This document shows, piece by piece, positions 36,956-47,052 of a DNA stretch of 64,000 nt (its first letter is position 1; every line of letters begins with the position of its first letter). The position numbers and the translations under genes are program-made. Location: NCBI GenBank assembly GCA_013396915.1, contig VWZL01002039.1:138169-202168 (forward strand), in the 5' to 3' direction. The stretch comes from Stercorarius parasiticus (taxonomy: Eukaryota > Chordata > Aves > Charadriiformes > Stercorariidae). Under the pieces are notes generated by a model. It saw only the letters and a list, made by a program, of their open reading frames with translations. It did not search any database and had not been told where the DNA came from.

Positions 36956-37777
36956 GCGGCTGAAAGGCTTAACCTGCCTCCCACCAATGTCAAGGAAAAT
37001 ATTTCCATTGGAGTGGCTGGGACACCTCAGCCCACTGGCCTTGGAGAACATCCCAGCACTTGCTGAAGAGGGGTGGACTTGGCCAGCCTCTTAGTTTGGT
37101 TTGGTTTCTCTTGCTCATTTTTGGGGGCAAAACTTTCAAACAGAAGTGCCTGGTGTCACGCAGCAAATGTGGGGAACTCCAGCATGGTGGCACAGGGCGA
37201 GCTGCTCTGCCCTCGCCGCTTCTCGAAGGAGGGAGAGGTGCCAGGTTCCCTCAGGCCCAGGAGAAGGTCAGCACCCTCTACGCCTGCCAAGGTGCCCAGC
37301 AAACACGCTCCTCTCCAGAGGTGCTAAATAAATCTCCCTGAATTCAAAGGGCCACTTATTTAGGTGTCAAAATACAGACTTGAATGGCTGATTTTGGGAA
37401 CCTACCTTTGGAAAATACGGCCTTTAACTCTTTGAACATGTTTATGCCTAGACATTTTCCTTCTGAAACTGTGTAAAACAGATAAAGGTCCAGAACAATT
37501 ACATAGTTATCTTTTAAACACTTGGTCTAAACAAAAGATCTAAAAAGGTGACATTCATACAGTTCCTAGTCACAGGTTTGGGGCTTGATTTAATGATTTT
37601 GTAAAAAAATTTTCTCTTGAGAATCATCGGATAGTTGACCACTGCTTAACTCCAGAAATTTTTGTGCCACCGCTTCAAAAAGTTAACCTTTTAGGTCATG
37701 TATTTCTCTAAAAATGATGTCATTGCTTGGCAATCGGTGTCCTGTAAGTGTTTCTAGTACACGATATACCTTAGGAA

Positions 37778-37784
37778 TTGCCAA
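37778..37784 (+). promoter_or_regulatory. miR-182 seed match in FOXO3 3' UTR
   Basis: TTGCCAA is the 7mer-m8 target of miR-182 and a 6mer (TGCCAA) for miR-96. FOXO3 regulation by miR-182/96 is well known in mammals. About 530 nt before the poly(A) signal, a favourable position near a UTR end. Confidence 0.5.
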
Positions 37785-38309
37785 CAGATGCGAAGGGGGA
37801 CCAGATACATTTCGTTACTATGGGTTGGAAAAAATGGATTGTACATTTGGCTTCACATGTTTAACTTTTTTTTAAAAAAGTTGCATGATTGGAAAAAATA
37901 TGTATACAGTATCTGTAAAACTGTTTTACCTGTTTTTGTTTCAAGCCATGTAAATTGGAAGAATATTAAATCCACAGCCTTATCGCGCATGGCCGTCTTT
38001 ACATACCGAAGAGCTGAACAGTTTATACTTTTCATTTGGGCTATCTTGTACTTTCATTTGAAAGCAGACACTCTCATGTTGCAGTCTTACTGAGGATTTT
38101 ATATTAAAAAAAAAAGAAAAAAGATGCTGCCCTGGAGGAATATACTACCTTACTACACAGAGGTTGGAAGGAAGTTTGTTTTGGAGCAAAACCTGCCCCT
38201 TTCCAAAGGAAGTAGAGACGCAGTGCTTACTCCACTTGGTGTTAGTAGATATTGCCTTGTGTATTCCATTTTAAATTGTAATCTAGTTTGTAAAAGAGAT
38301 GGTGACGCA

Positions 38310-38319
38310 TGTAAATAAA
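38310..38319 (+). terminator. FOXO3: FOXO3 poly(A) signal AATAAA with overlapping Pumilio motif
   Basis: AATAAA at 38314-38319 ends the recognisable UTR, followed by T/GT-rich sequence (38349-38378) suited to CstF binding; cleavage is expected around 38335-38345. The same decamer contains TGTAAATA (38310-38317), a perfect Pumilio recognition element, sharing four bases with the poly(A) hexamer. Other AATAAA hexamers in the exon (35451, 36943, 37327) could serve as weaker proximal sites. Confidence 0.8.
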
Positions 38320-38340
38320 GCATAATGGATCTCTACATTG

Positions 38341-38562
38341 CACATTTGCCTTTGCTCTGGTTTATTATGTTGTGGACAGACATCTATATGCAGGACCTGG
38401 AGAAGGGGTGACTTCCGAGCAGTGGGTGAAACCGGCTGGTGGGGGGTGTGGGGCTGGGGAGGGGGCCTGGTCCTGCGTCCACTGGAGCCTCTCAATGCGT
38501 ATTTACATGGGCCTCTGCACTGCAACCCTTCAGCCAAGTCAGCGTAGTTTTGGTGGTCAAAT
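38341..38562. other. Short unique spacer after FOXO3
   Basis: Between the predicted cleavage site and the first CR1 copy. It includes a G-rich stretch (38430-38470, GGTGGGGGGTGTGGGG type) that could act as a transcription pause element downstream of the poly(A) site. No gene seen. Confidence 0.6.
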
Positions 38563-39177
38563 AACTCCCAGTGGGATCAAAAGAAGCGTGGCCAGCAGGT
38601 CGAGGGAGGTGATTCTGCCCCTCTACTCTGCTCTCATGAGACCCCACCTGGAGTACTGCATCCAGCTCTGGGGTCCCCAACATAAGAAGGACATGGACCT
38701 GTTGGACCGAGTCCAGAGGAGGGCCACAAAGATGATCAGAGGGCTGGAGCATCTCTCCTGTGAGGACAGGTTGGGAGAGTTGAGGTTGTTCTGCTTGGAG
38801 AAGAGAAGGCTCCAGGAAGACCTTATTGCGGCCTTTCAGTACCTGAAGGGGGCCTACACAAAAGGTGGGGAGGGACTCTTTATCAGGGAGTGCAGTGATA
38901 GGACAAGGGGTAACAGTTTTAAACTGAGAGAGGGTAGATTTAAATAAGATATCAGGAAGAAATTCTTTACTGTGAGGGTGGCAAGACACTGGAAGAGGTT
39001 GCCCAGGGAAGCTGTGGATTCCCCATCCCTGGAAGTGTCCAAGGCCAGGTTGGATGGGGCTTTGAGCAGCCTGGACTAGTGGAAGGTGTCCCTGCCCATG
39101 GCAGGGGGGCTGGAACTAGATGATCTTTAGGGTCCCTTCCAACTCTAACCATTCTGTGATTCTGTGATTCTATGATT
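38563..39177 (+). mobile_element. CR1 LINE, 5'-truncated, well preserved
   Basis: A sense-strand CR1 copy. It encodes the C-terminal part of the ORF2 reverse transcriptase in one frame from about 38578 ([19 protein letters not shown], then [17 protein letters not shown], then the DRTRGN segment). It has one in-frame stop (TAA 38945-38947), after which the same frame continues to the natural end at about 39128. The tail TCCCTTCCAACTCT is followed by three octamers ATTCTGTG, ATTCTGTG, ATTCTATG (39151-39174). The truncated 5' end is typical of CR1. The single stop and intact frame indicate moderate age. Confidence 0.93.
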
Positions 39178-41557
39178 TACTGCTTCTAAAAATCACAAAG
39201 TTCACTTGATGGGGGTGTGGGAGGTTGTCCCTTGGGATGGCGGCATCACCCAGCAGCTGCAGCCCAGCTAGCCCGTCCTGGGAGACAAGCAGCCTAACTG
39301 CGAGAAGAGTTACACTCCCCCCACCGTGGGCTTGGCTGGGTTTCAAACTGTCTTTGAAAAATGCCTGGAGTACTTGAAACCACCCGTTTGGGATTTGGGA
39401 TAAGAAAACCAGCAGCCTGACTCTGCGGAAAGTTATACCGAGGGCTCTGGCCAAGGCACAGGAGAGTGTGCTCAGAAACATGAGCCATGTCGACAAAAAA
39501 CTGACGGGGAGCCACAGATGTATATGGGTTTTTGGAGTAATTTTTCAAGAGTAAATGATAATTTTCGAGGAAGAGGAGCCTTTTTGCACAGGAGGGAGGG
39601 GTTTCCCATGACTCTGCAGGGACAAGGGCCGTGTTGTCTGTGCAAAGCCCACGGGAGCTGAAGTACTGCAGTATGAAGAGCAGCTTGGGGATATCCCTTG
39701 TTTAGCACAGCAAGAGCTATTCAGGCTTTGTCCTAACTAGAGATAGCCTGAAATATTGCAAGATCCAGCCAGAAAATAGCTTTTGGCCAGGATGAAGTGT
39801 GCGTTCGCTTTCCCAGAGTGAGAGCGCGCTCGTCCCGCAGCAATTCCAGCTTCTCCTCAGAAATGGAGCTGGCTTGCTTGAAGGCTCCTCCAACAGTGCT
39901 CTGGCAGGAAGCCAGACCCATGTCGTCTGCCTCGTTGGCATCGCCCCACTGGTATTTAGGACAAACGAAGGGAGCGTTTGTCCCGGTGAGGTGTCAGGTG
40001 GAAGAACCTCAGCTTTGACCTGCATTTTGGCTGGGGCAGCAGCAGCGACGATGAGCTGATCAAACCCTGGGCGAGTTTTGTGCTGAACCTACTGGGTTGT
40101 GTTGTGCAATGCCTGTAGCTGTGACCTTCAGTTCACCCGGCCTTGGAATAGATCGTTCTTATCTTTCAGAGTACTTTCAAAATAAGTTCCAAACATTTTA
40201 AACTTCTCCGAGTTGTCCCAGAAGACAAAAGGCTTTTCGAGCTGCTGCCGAGACTGGTGAGGCAACCGAGAGCTATTTCAGGAGCTCCCCACCACATATG
40301 CTGAGTTGCGAGTTCGACCAGACCAGGGAAAACAGTATTTTACAGCTCTTGTTTGGCTACCGCTGCCAAGGAAGTTAGGGGTGCTGCTTTCAAGAAGGTT
40401 GAGATAAGCAAACCTGGGAGGCTACCTCTTTTTCTGGTGGAGTCATCCTGACTGGTATCTCCCTGTTCAAAAGGAAGGCTTCTTGGGTGAAGTGGAGCCC
40501 AAGCCAGATGGAGTAGATACGGCTCTCGCTGGCGCACAGATTCATCCCGCTGCCAGCGACTTCTGCAGTGTCTCATCACTTCTCTGTTTGCCCGACCCAG
40601 CCCACAGAGCTTTTTTCCCACTGGCTCTGCCTGTGGGATTTTTTAAAATGAAAATACTTTTATCGTGTAAACACAAAACATAGAAAATTCCATTAGGGGG
40701 AAAAAAAAAGCTTGCTTTTTTTTTTTTTTTTTTTTAAAACTGGTGTTTAAATCTTTACAAAACCTTGGAATTGTCTGACAAAACTCAGAAACTCCATTTT
40801 GGATTTTTTTATTTTTGCACTTGGATTTTCTTTTCATACTGATGACACCAGTAGCTTTGCATGTGCCACAACATTTACTTATTAGAACAAAGCGTCTCCT
40901 GCTTTTATTGTTTGATGCTTTGATGACATACTAAGGAACCGATTTAATCTAGAAAATGGGATAAAATGTCTCGATTCAGTAGGAACAATTGGCCTAAATG
41001 AAGGTAACTGTTGTAACATTCTTTTAATGTTGCATTATGCCAGGCAGGTTTAAAGGCATCTGTATCCTGTGAATGACATGTGGTGAAACAGGGGAAAACA
41101 GTAAAAATATATGACATCTCATGAAAATCTTTCCAACTTCTAAGACAAATATGATCCTGATCAGGATTACACACACACACAATTTTCAGTCTTTTTTAGG
41201 TGGTACCTTAAAACTTTGGTTTTGCTGAAATTCAAAGCACAAGGCAATTCCCAAGTGCCGCCGTTCCCCGGGGATTGGCAGTGCCGACGGATGTGCACGC
41301 CACCCTGCTGCACACACCCTGATGGGCATTGACGCCGTTGCTGGCACCCGTGGCACGTGCCACCACATGGAGTTCAGGCTCTGGCTCTGTTTCATGCCAC
41401 TGTAAGCCCCCGCAGCTGGTGCAGGGAGGTGCCGAGGAAGGAGGATGGGGAGGACGTCAGTGGGAGCAAAGCATGGCAGATGCCAGCAGCTCTGGTATTC
41501 ACGTGTCACACGAGACCTCTCTGAAGCTTCATCTGCTGCATTGGACCATGGATCCTT
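39178..41557. other. Intergenic sequence between two CR1 copies
   Basis: Unique sequence of mixed composition with a T20 tract at 40716-40735. Frames of about 100 codons (39717-40025 and 41186-41509, both on the - strand) resemble no protein family I know and show no codon bias or splice context. No RNA gene recognised. Confidence 0.6.
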
Positions 41558-42526
41558 AGAATCATAGAATCATAGAACATAGGGTTGGAAGGGACCTCTG
41601 GAGATCATCTAGTCCAACCCCCCTGCCAGAGCAGGGTCACCCAGAGCAGGTTGCACAGGAACGCGTCCAGGAGGGTTCTGAATGTCTCCAGAGACGGAGA
41701 CTCACCACCTCTCTGGGCAGCCCGTTCCAGTGCTCTGACACCCTCAAAGTAAAGAAGTTCCTCCTCATGTTTAGGTGGAACTTCCTATGTTCAAGTTTGT
41801 GCCCATTACCTCTTGTCCTGTCGCCGGGCACCACTGAAAAGAGCCTGGCCCCATCCTCCTGACACCCACCCTTTAAGTATTTATAAGTGTTGATAAGGTC
41901 CCCCCTCAGCCGTCTTTTCTCCAGACTGAAGAGACCCAAATCCCTCAGCCTTTCCTCATAAGAGAAGTGTTCCAGTCCCCTAATCACTTTTGTAGCCCTT
42001 TGCTGCACCCTCTCCAGCAGTTCCCTGTCCTTCTTGAACCAGGGAGCCCAGAACTGGACACAGTACTCCCAGGTGCGGCCTCACCAAGGCAGAGTAGAGG
42101 GGGAGGATGACCTCCCTCGACCTGCTTGCCACACTCTTCTTGATGCACCCCAGGATGCCACTGGCCTTCTTGGCCACGAGGGCACATTGCTGGCTCATGG
42201 TCATCCTGTTGTCCACCAGGACTCCCAGGTCTCTTTCCACAGAGCTGCTCTCCAGCAGGTCAGCCCCCAACCTGTACTGGTGCATGGGGTTATTCCTCCC
42301 CAGGTGCAGCACCCTACGCTTGCCCTTGTTGAATTTCATAAGGTGTCTCTCTGCCCAACTCTCCAACCTGTCCAGGTCTCTCTGTATGGCGGCACAGCCT
42401 TCTGGTGTGTCAGCTACACCCCCCCAGCTCTTTGTCATTGGCAAACTTGCTGAGGGTGCACTCTATCCCCTCATCCAGGTCATTGATGAATATCTTGAAG
42501 AGGACTGGACCCAGTACTGACCCCTT
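41558..42526 (-). mobile_element. CR1 LINE, 5'-truncated, antisense, inactivated
   Basis: Read on the - strand, the copy starts inside the reverse transcriptase at [20 protein letters not shown] (from 42526 downward). It passes the catalytic box, which reads FAND instead of FADD (42434-42445), then shifts frame at a G-run near 42420. The frame 42444-41980 carries [24 protein letters not shown] residues. A further shift near 42070 is followed by the terminal part ([20 protein letters not shown]) in frame 42008-41637. The 3' tail ends in repeats of the ATTCTATG octamer (41558-41577 on the + strand as AGAATCAT). Dead by two frameshifts, a catalytic-residue change and 5' truncation. Confidence 0.93.
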
Positions 42527-44125
42527 CTACTGTTTGTAACCACCTTAGAAAAGGACAGCATCAGTTAGAAAGTGCTAATTAAGAAATGCAGTTGTACTCT
42601 GACCTCGAAAGCAAAAAGATGGAGGAAAGCTGTGCATTGACATGACCACCTTGGAGGTGCTTCCTGGGGAGCGGCAGAGGTTGCTGCTCCTGACACCTTC
42701 CCCTCCAGGAGGGTGAGATCCAGCCTTTCCATCTGTGAATGATGGGCATAGTGTCTGGGCAGCCTCTCATGTCACATTTGTTGTTTCAGTAGAAAATTCA
42801 TACTTCATCAGCACTTTATTTTAAATCTCTATAGCCTCTTATTACTTAAGGCTATCCAGGCTTGTACACCATTAACTAGTTCATGGATGAATGTCCTGGA
42901 GAAAAGTCAGTGCTTAGAAAGCAATTTGTAACAGACATAAAACAAAAAAAAAACCACCTTAGTCCTTTTACTCATTAAATGAAACCCATTGTCATTCACA
43001 CTTCTCTTGAGAGTCATACTTGCAATATCAAACTGCGTTATCAACCTCAGCGTGCATCTGTTAAGCAAAATTTATGGCGAGACTGCTTCATTTATACAGA
43101 AGTTTTTGCTATGCGCTGGCACTCAGCCTAGCGGGCTCCTATGGAAAAGCCACAATTTAAGTCAAAACTCTACTGTGCCTGAGCGGTTACAAAATTATAG
43201 TGACTTTCAGAGCTAGGAGATACCAAAGTCTCTTCCTGGGGAAGGCAGCTACCTTCAGGTGTCTGCTCTGAAGCTTCTGCCTCTAGGACTACAGCTAGGA
43301 GGAGAAGGTAGCACAGGGAAAGGTCAGATGCAGATGTACGGGGGGATCTTCACTTTGCGGTGGAGTTGTGTTTGCTCTGCAGCCTGGGTAAGGTGGGCTG
43401 CCTTGTTGTCACCAAAGGGTCGGCGCTAATTATCTTACTCCAGAGTAGGAGCAGTTATGTGGGAACTTACCCTGCAGTAATACAAATACAAAGCCTCGCT
43501 TCCTTTTCTCTATCTCCTCTGTAACTAGCACTTCAGGGTGAGCCCATTTCACTCTGTTTTTCACTAGAGGACATCAAGGTGACAAGTCATCTGCGGAAAG
43601 TGCCCTGAATTGCTGGCTCTTGGGGGACTTGGCTGAGACTGTCGCTATATTTCCAGCCTCTTAAAACTTCTGCCTGAATATCTTTGCTTTTCCACAATCT
43701 CTTCACCTCACATTGCTGAAGCTTTGTTCTCTTCTTGAGAAAGGGCCTTAGGGACGATGACGTGATGTTGCTGTTAGCGGGAGACTCCCTCAGTTTGACT
43801 GTCCCTCACAAACGCATGTGTGAGGAGCAGGGGCCGGCTCCCACCTTACCTATCTCATGGACCATGCATCCGAGCTGGCTTCTCTGTGTGCGCAGAGAAA
43901 ACTGCAAGAGATGTGAGGGTACAGGAATGGCAAATAAGGTGGCACGTGAAAAGAGCCTAATCAAATGCTACCCTTTAAGTGATACATTCCCATGGGGGCA
44001 CGTGAACCACTCCTTCATGCCCTTCAGTCATTCTTCAATCTACTGAGGTCACCAGTGTTTCCCAGTGCTGTCAGCAATGGTCTTCCTAACTTCTGACCCC
44101 CATGAGCCTTTCTTTGAAAAGAAGT
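42527..44125. other. Intergenic, no gene seen
   Basis: Unique sequence with A/T-rich first third and mid-GC remainder. No coding frame with family resemblance, no RNA gene and no repeat recognised before the pyrimidine microsatellite. Confidence 0.55.
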
Positions 44126-44387
44126 CTTTTTTCTCTTTTTCTTTTTCTTTTTCTTTTTCTTCTTTTCTTTTTCTTTTCCTTTTTCTTTTTTCTTTTTCTT
44201 TTTTTTTCTTTTTCTTTTTCTTTTTCTTTTTCTTTTTCTTTTTCTTTTTCTTTTTCTTTTTCTTTTTCTTTTTCTTTTTCTTTTTCTTTTTTCTTTTTCT
44301 TTTTCTTTTTCTTTTTTCTTTTTCTTTTTCTTTTTCTTTTTCTTTTTCTTTTTCTTTTTCTTTTTCTTTTTCTTTTTTTTCTTTTTC
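44126..44387 (+). repeat. (TTTTTC)n hexanucleotide microsatellite, about 262 bp
   Basis: More than 40 units of CTTTTT. The run is uninterrupted from about 44211 to 44290, with T-number variants and TTTTCC interruptions on both sides. Pure pyrimidine on the + strand with mirror symmetry, so triplex (H-DNA) formation is possible. It creates artefactual poly-Lys/Glu and poly-Phe/Ser frames on both strands. Exact length in one assembly is unreliable. Confidence 0.97.
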
Positions 44388-46687
44388 ATTCTCTGACTTT
44401 TTTACATTGTCTGTTCTTCTAAGGCCAGGTATTAAAATGTTTGTGGGGTCAGTAAAGTCAGTTGCGGACATGATTATTTTCAATGGTGTTTTTATAGAAG
44501 CAAGAAGCGCAGGTGACACAGTTAAGAGGTCGTTGCCAGTACAACTCACTCCATTCCAGCCACGCTGGCAAGAAGCACTCTTTTTTTTTTCGCTGCTTCA
44601 AGCTCTGTCTTGAGTCTGAAGACAGAGTTTGCTGGTCTAGCTATGTCAGCCACCTTTTCCTAACATCGGCTGAACCCTGCACATTGCTTCACGTGGAGCA
44701 GCAAGTTTGCAGCCAATGATGTGAACCGGTGGCTGTATTCAAAGGTCTGCTAAGGTCAGGAGATGCGGAGCTGAGAGTAAGTAGAAATGGTTTGTGAACC
44801 TCTTACCAGGTATGGCTGCTCAAAGGGACACAAACACACCACTTCAGAGAAAACCACTACAGACAAAGGAATGGGAAAAAAAATGAATGCCTTGCTCTTT
44901 TTAAAAGTGTCTCTCTCTGCTCACGCTGTGCCGAGTCTTTCTGTGAAAAATCGGTATTGTGAAGTAGCGTCGTAGAGCCTAGATGCAGCCTGGAACAACC
45001 ATCTACAGAGTCAGCCGTGGTGCCTGCCCTCTGGCAGTGCTGGCACTTGTCACCTGTAATACTTCCCTGGGCCGTAATCTGCAAAATGAAATTGAAAAAC
45101 TCTGATTCTCTCTATTTCAGTGAGTCAAGAATCTGCTAACTTTTCCTCTTGAAGGTTAACAGAATTTGAACACTTTATGCTGATCACCTCATCCATAAGC
45201 TAACAAAAAGCTTATCTGTTTCTTTTCCACTGTAATCGACAGTCCTCTGTAGATGCATGTTCAGCATTTCAAGACTAACTTAAAGGTCAAATTTATTATA
45301 CGGGCAGATTGGATGAGCTCATGGTTGAGGAAAGACCCATCTAAAGGTGACTTGTCTGACATATCTCTATACACACACAGAGCCCACACACGTTTCTTTT
45401 TGGGCTAGCCTTGTCTCAGACATCACCCATGTGCCAAGAGTCTCAGGACGAAGCTATACTAGAAAATTACAGGTGGTTGAATTTGGCACCTGGAATAATA
45501 ATGATAAGGGTCTGAACAAAGGAGATGTATCCAGAAATGGATAGAGCTGAATTTCATTCTTCTGGCCCCTCTTATCTCAAATCTTAATTACACCAAAAAC
45601 TGCTGAAGTACCTTGTCTGTGTTTAAGCAGTTTACTCCCAAATTTTGGGTATCCAAACATGGGTCTGTGCTGCTGCAATAGCTGATAATGGTACCCGAAA
45701 CAAAGCCTGGGGACCCTTGTACCCTGCACATGGGACAGTCTTCCACAAGCGATGGCCTGTAATGCCACGCACCCTGGGCACACCTTGCTCAGAGCCTTGC
45801 TCAGAGCACACTTCATGGTGCAAGTATTACACGTGCTTGGCTTCTTCACACAAAATTAATGTATGAAACTCAAAATATAGTAAAACTGTAGGTACGGCTG
45901 AAAGTGTGAGCTGAGTAGGGGACGTCAATAACTTCCCCCAATTAAAATCAGTATCTTCAGTGGCATCCCCTCCGCCCTATTTGGTAGGGCATTACGGGAC
46001 ACTGACTATTCTATTGGGACATGGTGATCAGCTAAAAGTCCCTTTCCTCTGGGGATTTCTCTGCTGTATCCCTCAGGCTTTTTGTCCAAGTGTCAATTTT
46101 CAGCCTGTTCCCCCTCCTCCAGGCAGAACCGTGGGTGGTGGCCATAGAAGAGGAATTTGGAGGTAGAAACCAGTTCTCTGCCGGACACTTCAGCAGCTAT
46201 CAGCTCTTGCACACGCGTTTCCAAAGCAGGACCTGCATGCTATCTCCCCTCCCACCTGTCCCATCCTCCTCCTCTGAGACTAATCTCATGCCACACGTGT
46301 CCCCTGGTCCCCGTGCCACCTGCCCCACCCAGCCTTGGCTGGGTGCCCACAGCCAGGGGGGCCCCGGAACCCGAAAGTTGGCAGCAGCCTCTGAGTGCTG
46401 GTGTCAGCCAGCCCTGCAGCTGCAGGACATGTGCCCCACACCCTAAGCAAGGCCCTCATGCAGAAGGAGGAGTGCCACCACGAGGAACTGGGAGGGGAAA
46501 ATCAACCAGGTGGAAGTCAGTAGACAAAGGTGCACAGCACCATGCTAAGGAAGGAGACATCAGCTACCTGTACACCAACTGGGGTGCAAGCAGCAGCACT
46601 GGAATAAAGGTATTATGGGCAGCAATGAGCTAGAAACTGTCCGAGCTCCTGCTGCGGTGTCGTGGCACTGGGGTGGTCCTGGATGCT
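44388..46687. other. Intergenic, no gene seen
   Basis: Unique sequence; a 12-bp direct repeat (CTTGCTCAGAGC twice, 45784-45807) is the only local structure noticed. The 46090-46633 frames are in GC/CCT-rich sequence and look non-coding. Confidence 0.55.
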
Positions 46688-47052
46688 GGAGCCAGCCTGA
46701 AGAAAAGCAACAAGAATGAGCAGAGTCAGCGAGAATGAGGGACCTATGGGAAAAGGCTGGTTTTATTTGTTAGAACAGGTTGAGAGGGGACAAAAACTGC
46801 CCTCCACTTAGAGGACTACTGAAAAAAACCCCTTCCTGCCCACTAAGGAGAAGACATAGCTGTGTTTCATCTGCAGCAAATGTAGGTTATGTTCTAACTA
46901 CAAGGGTAATTAACACATTTCCTAGAGGTGTAGACTTTTCTTCATTAAGAGTGGTTTTGGGAGCAAAATGTTTGCCTGGATTTTTATTGGCCCTGCCTCA
47001 GAGCAGGAGGATGATCTCCTGAGGTTCCTTCTAACCTCATGCTCCTACGACT
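46688..47052 (+). mobile_element. Old CR1 LINE remnant
   Basis: Degenerate CR1 C-terminal coding plus tail. AGCAACAAGAATGAGCAGAG near 46708 corresponds to the motif coding RATKMIRG, and AGGTTGAGAGGGGACAAAAAC near 46778 to the RL(R)GDLI segment. The tail then reads GCAGGAGGATGATCTCCTGAGG, TTCCTTCTAACCTCATGCTCCTA (46998-47047). The middle is diverged or partly deleted. No intact frame. Confidence 0.65.

Larger units (their letters stand above)
34099..38340 (+). other. FOXO3: FOXO3 terminal exon, 3' UTR (about 4.2 kb)
   Basis: The exon opens with GCCCTCAAACTGACAC and continues with segments I recognise from the human FOXO3 3' UTR: AACCCTTTGCCAAATCTGCT near 34130, GCAAGTGGACAGTGATAC near 34155, GACTGTTAAT near 34224, CATATCCTTGATTATTTT near 35236, TATGGTGCTGTATAG near 35460, and CATATAAATATATAAATA near 35670. 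The length is slightly below the roughly 5 kb of the human terminal exon. Between conserved islands it holds T-rich insertions (34258-34300), a CA repeat, and GC-rich stretches (34590-35000). The 3' end is placed about 20 nt after the AATAAA at 38314. No open frame in it resembles a protein. Confidence 0.88.

Noticed and set aside
38372..38947. 191-codon open frame downstream of FOXO3
   Set aside because: From about 38578 it is CR1 reverse-transcriptase sequence and the upstream part is unrelated chance frame; it is a mobile-element fragment, not a gene.
44024..44613. Long poly-Lys/Glu and poly-Phe/Ser frames on both strands
   Set aside because: Direct translations of the (TTTTTC)n microsatellite.
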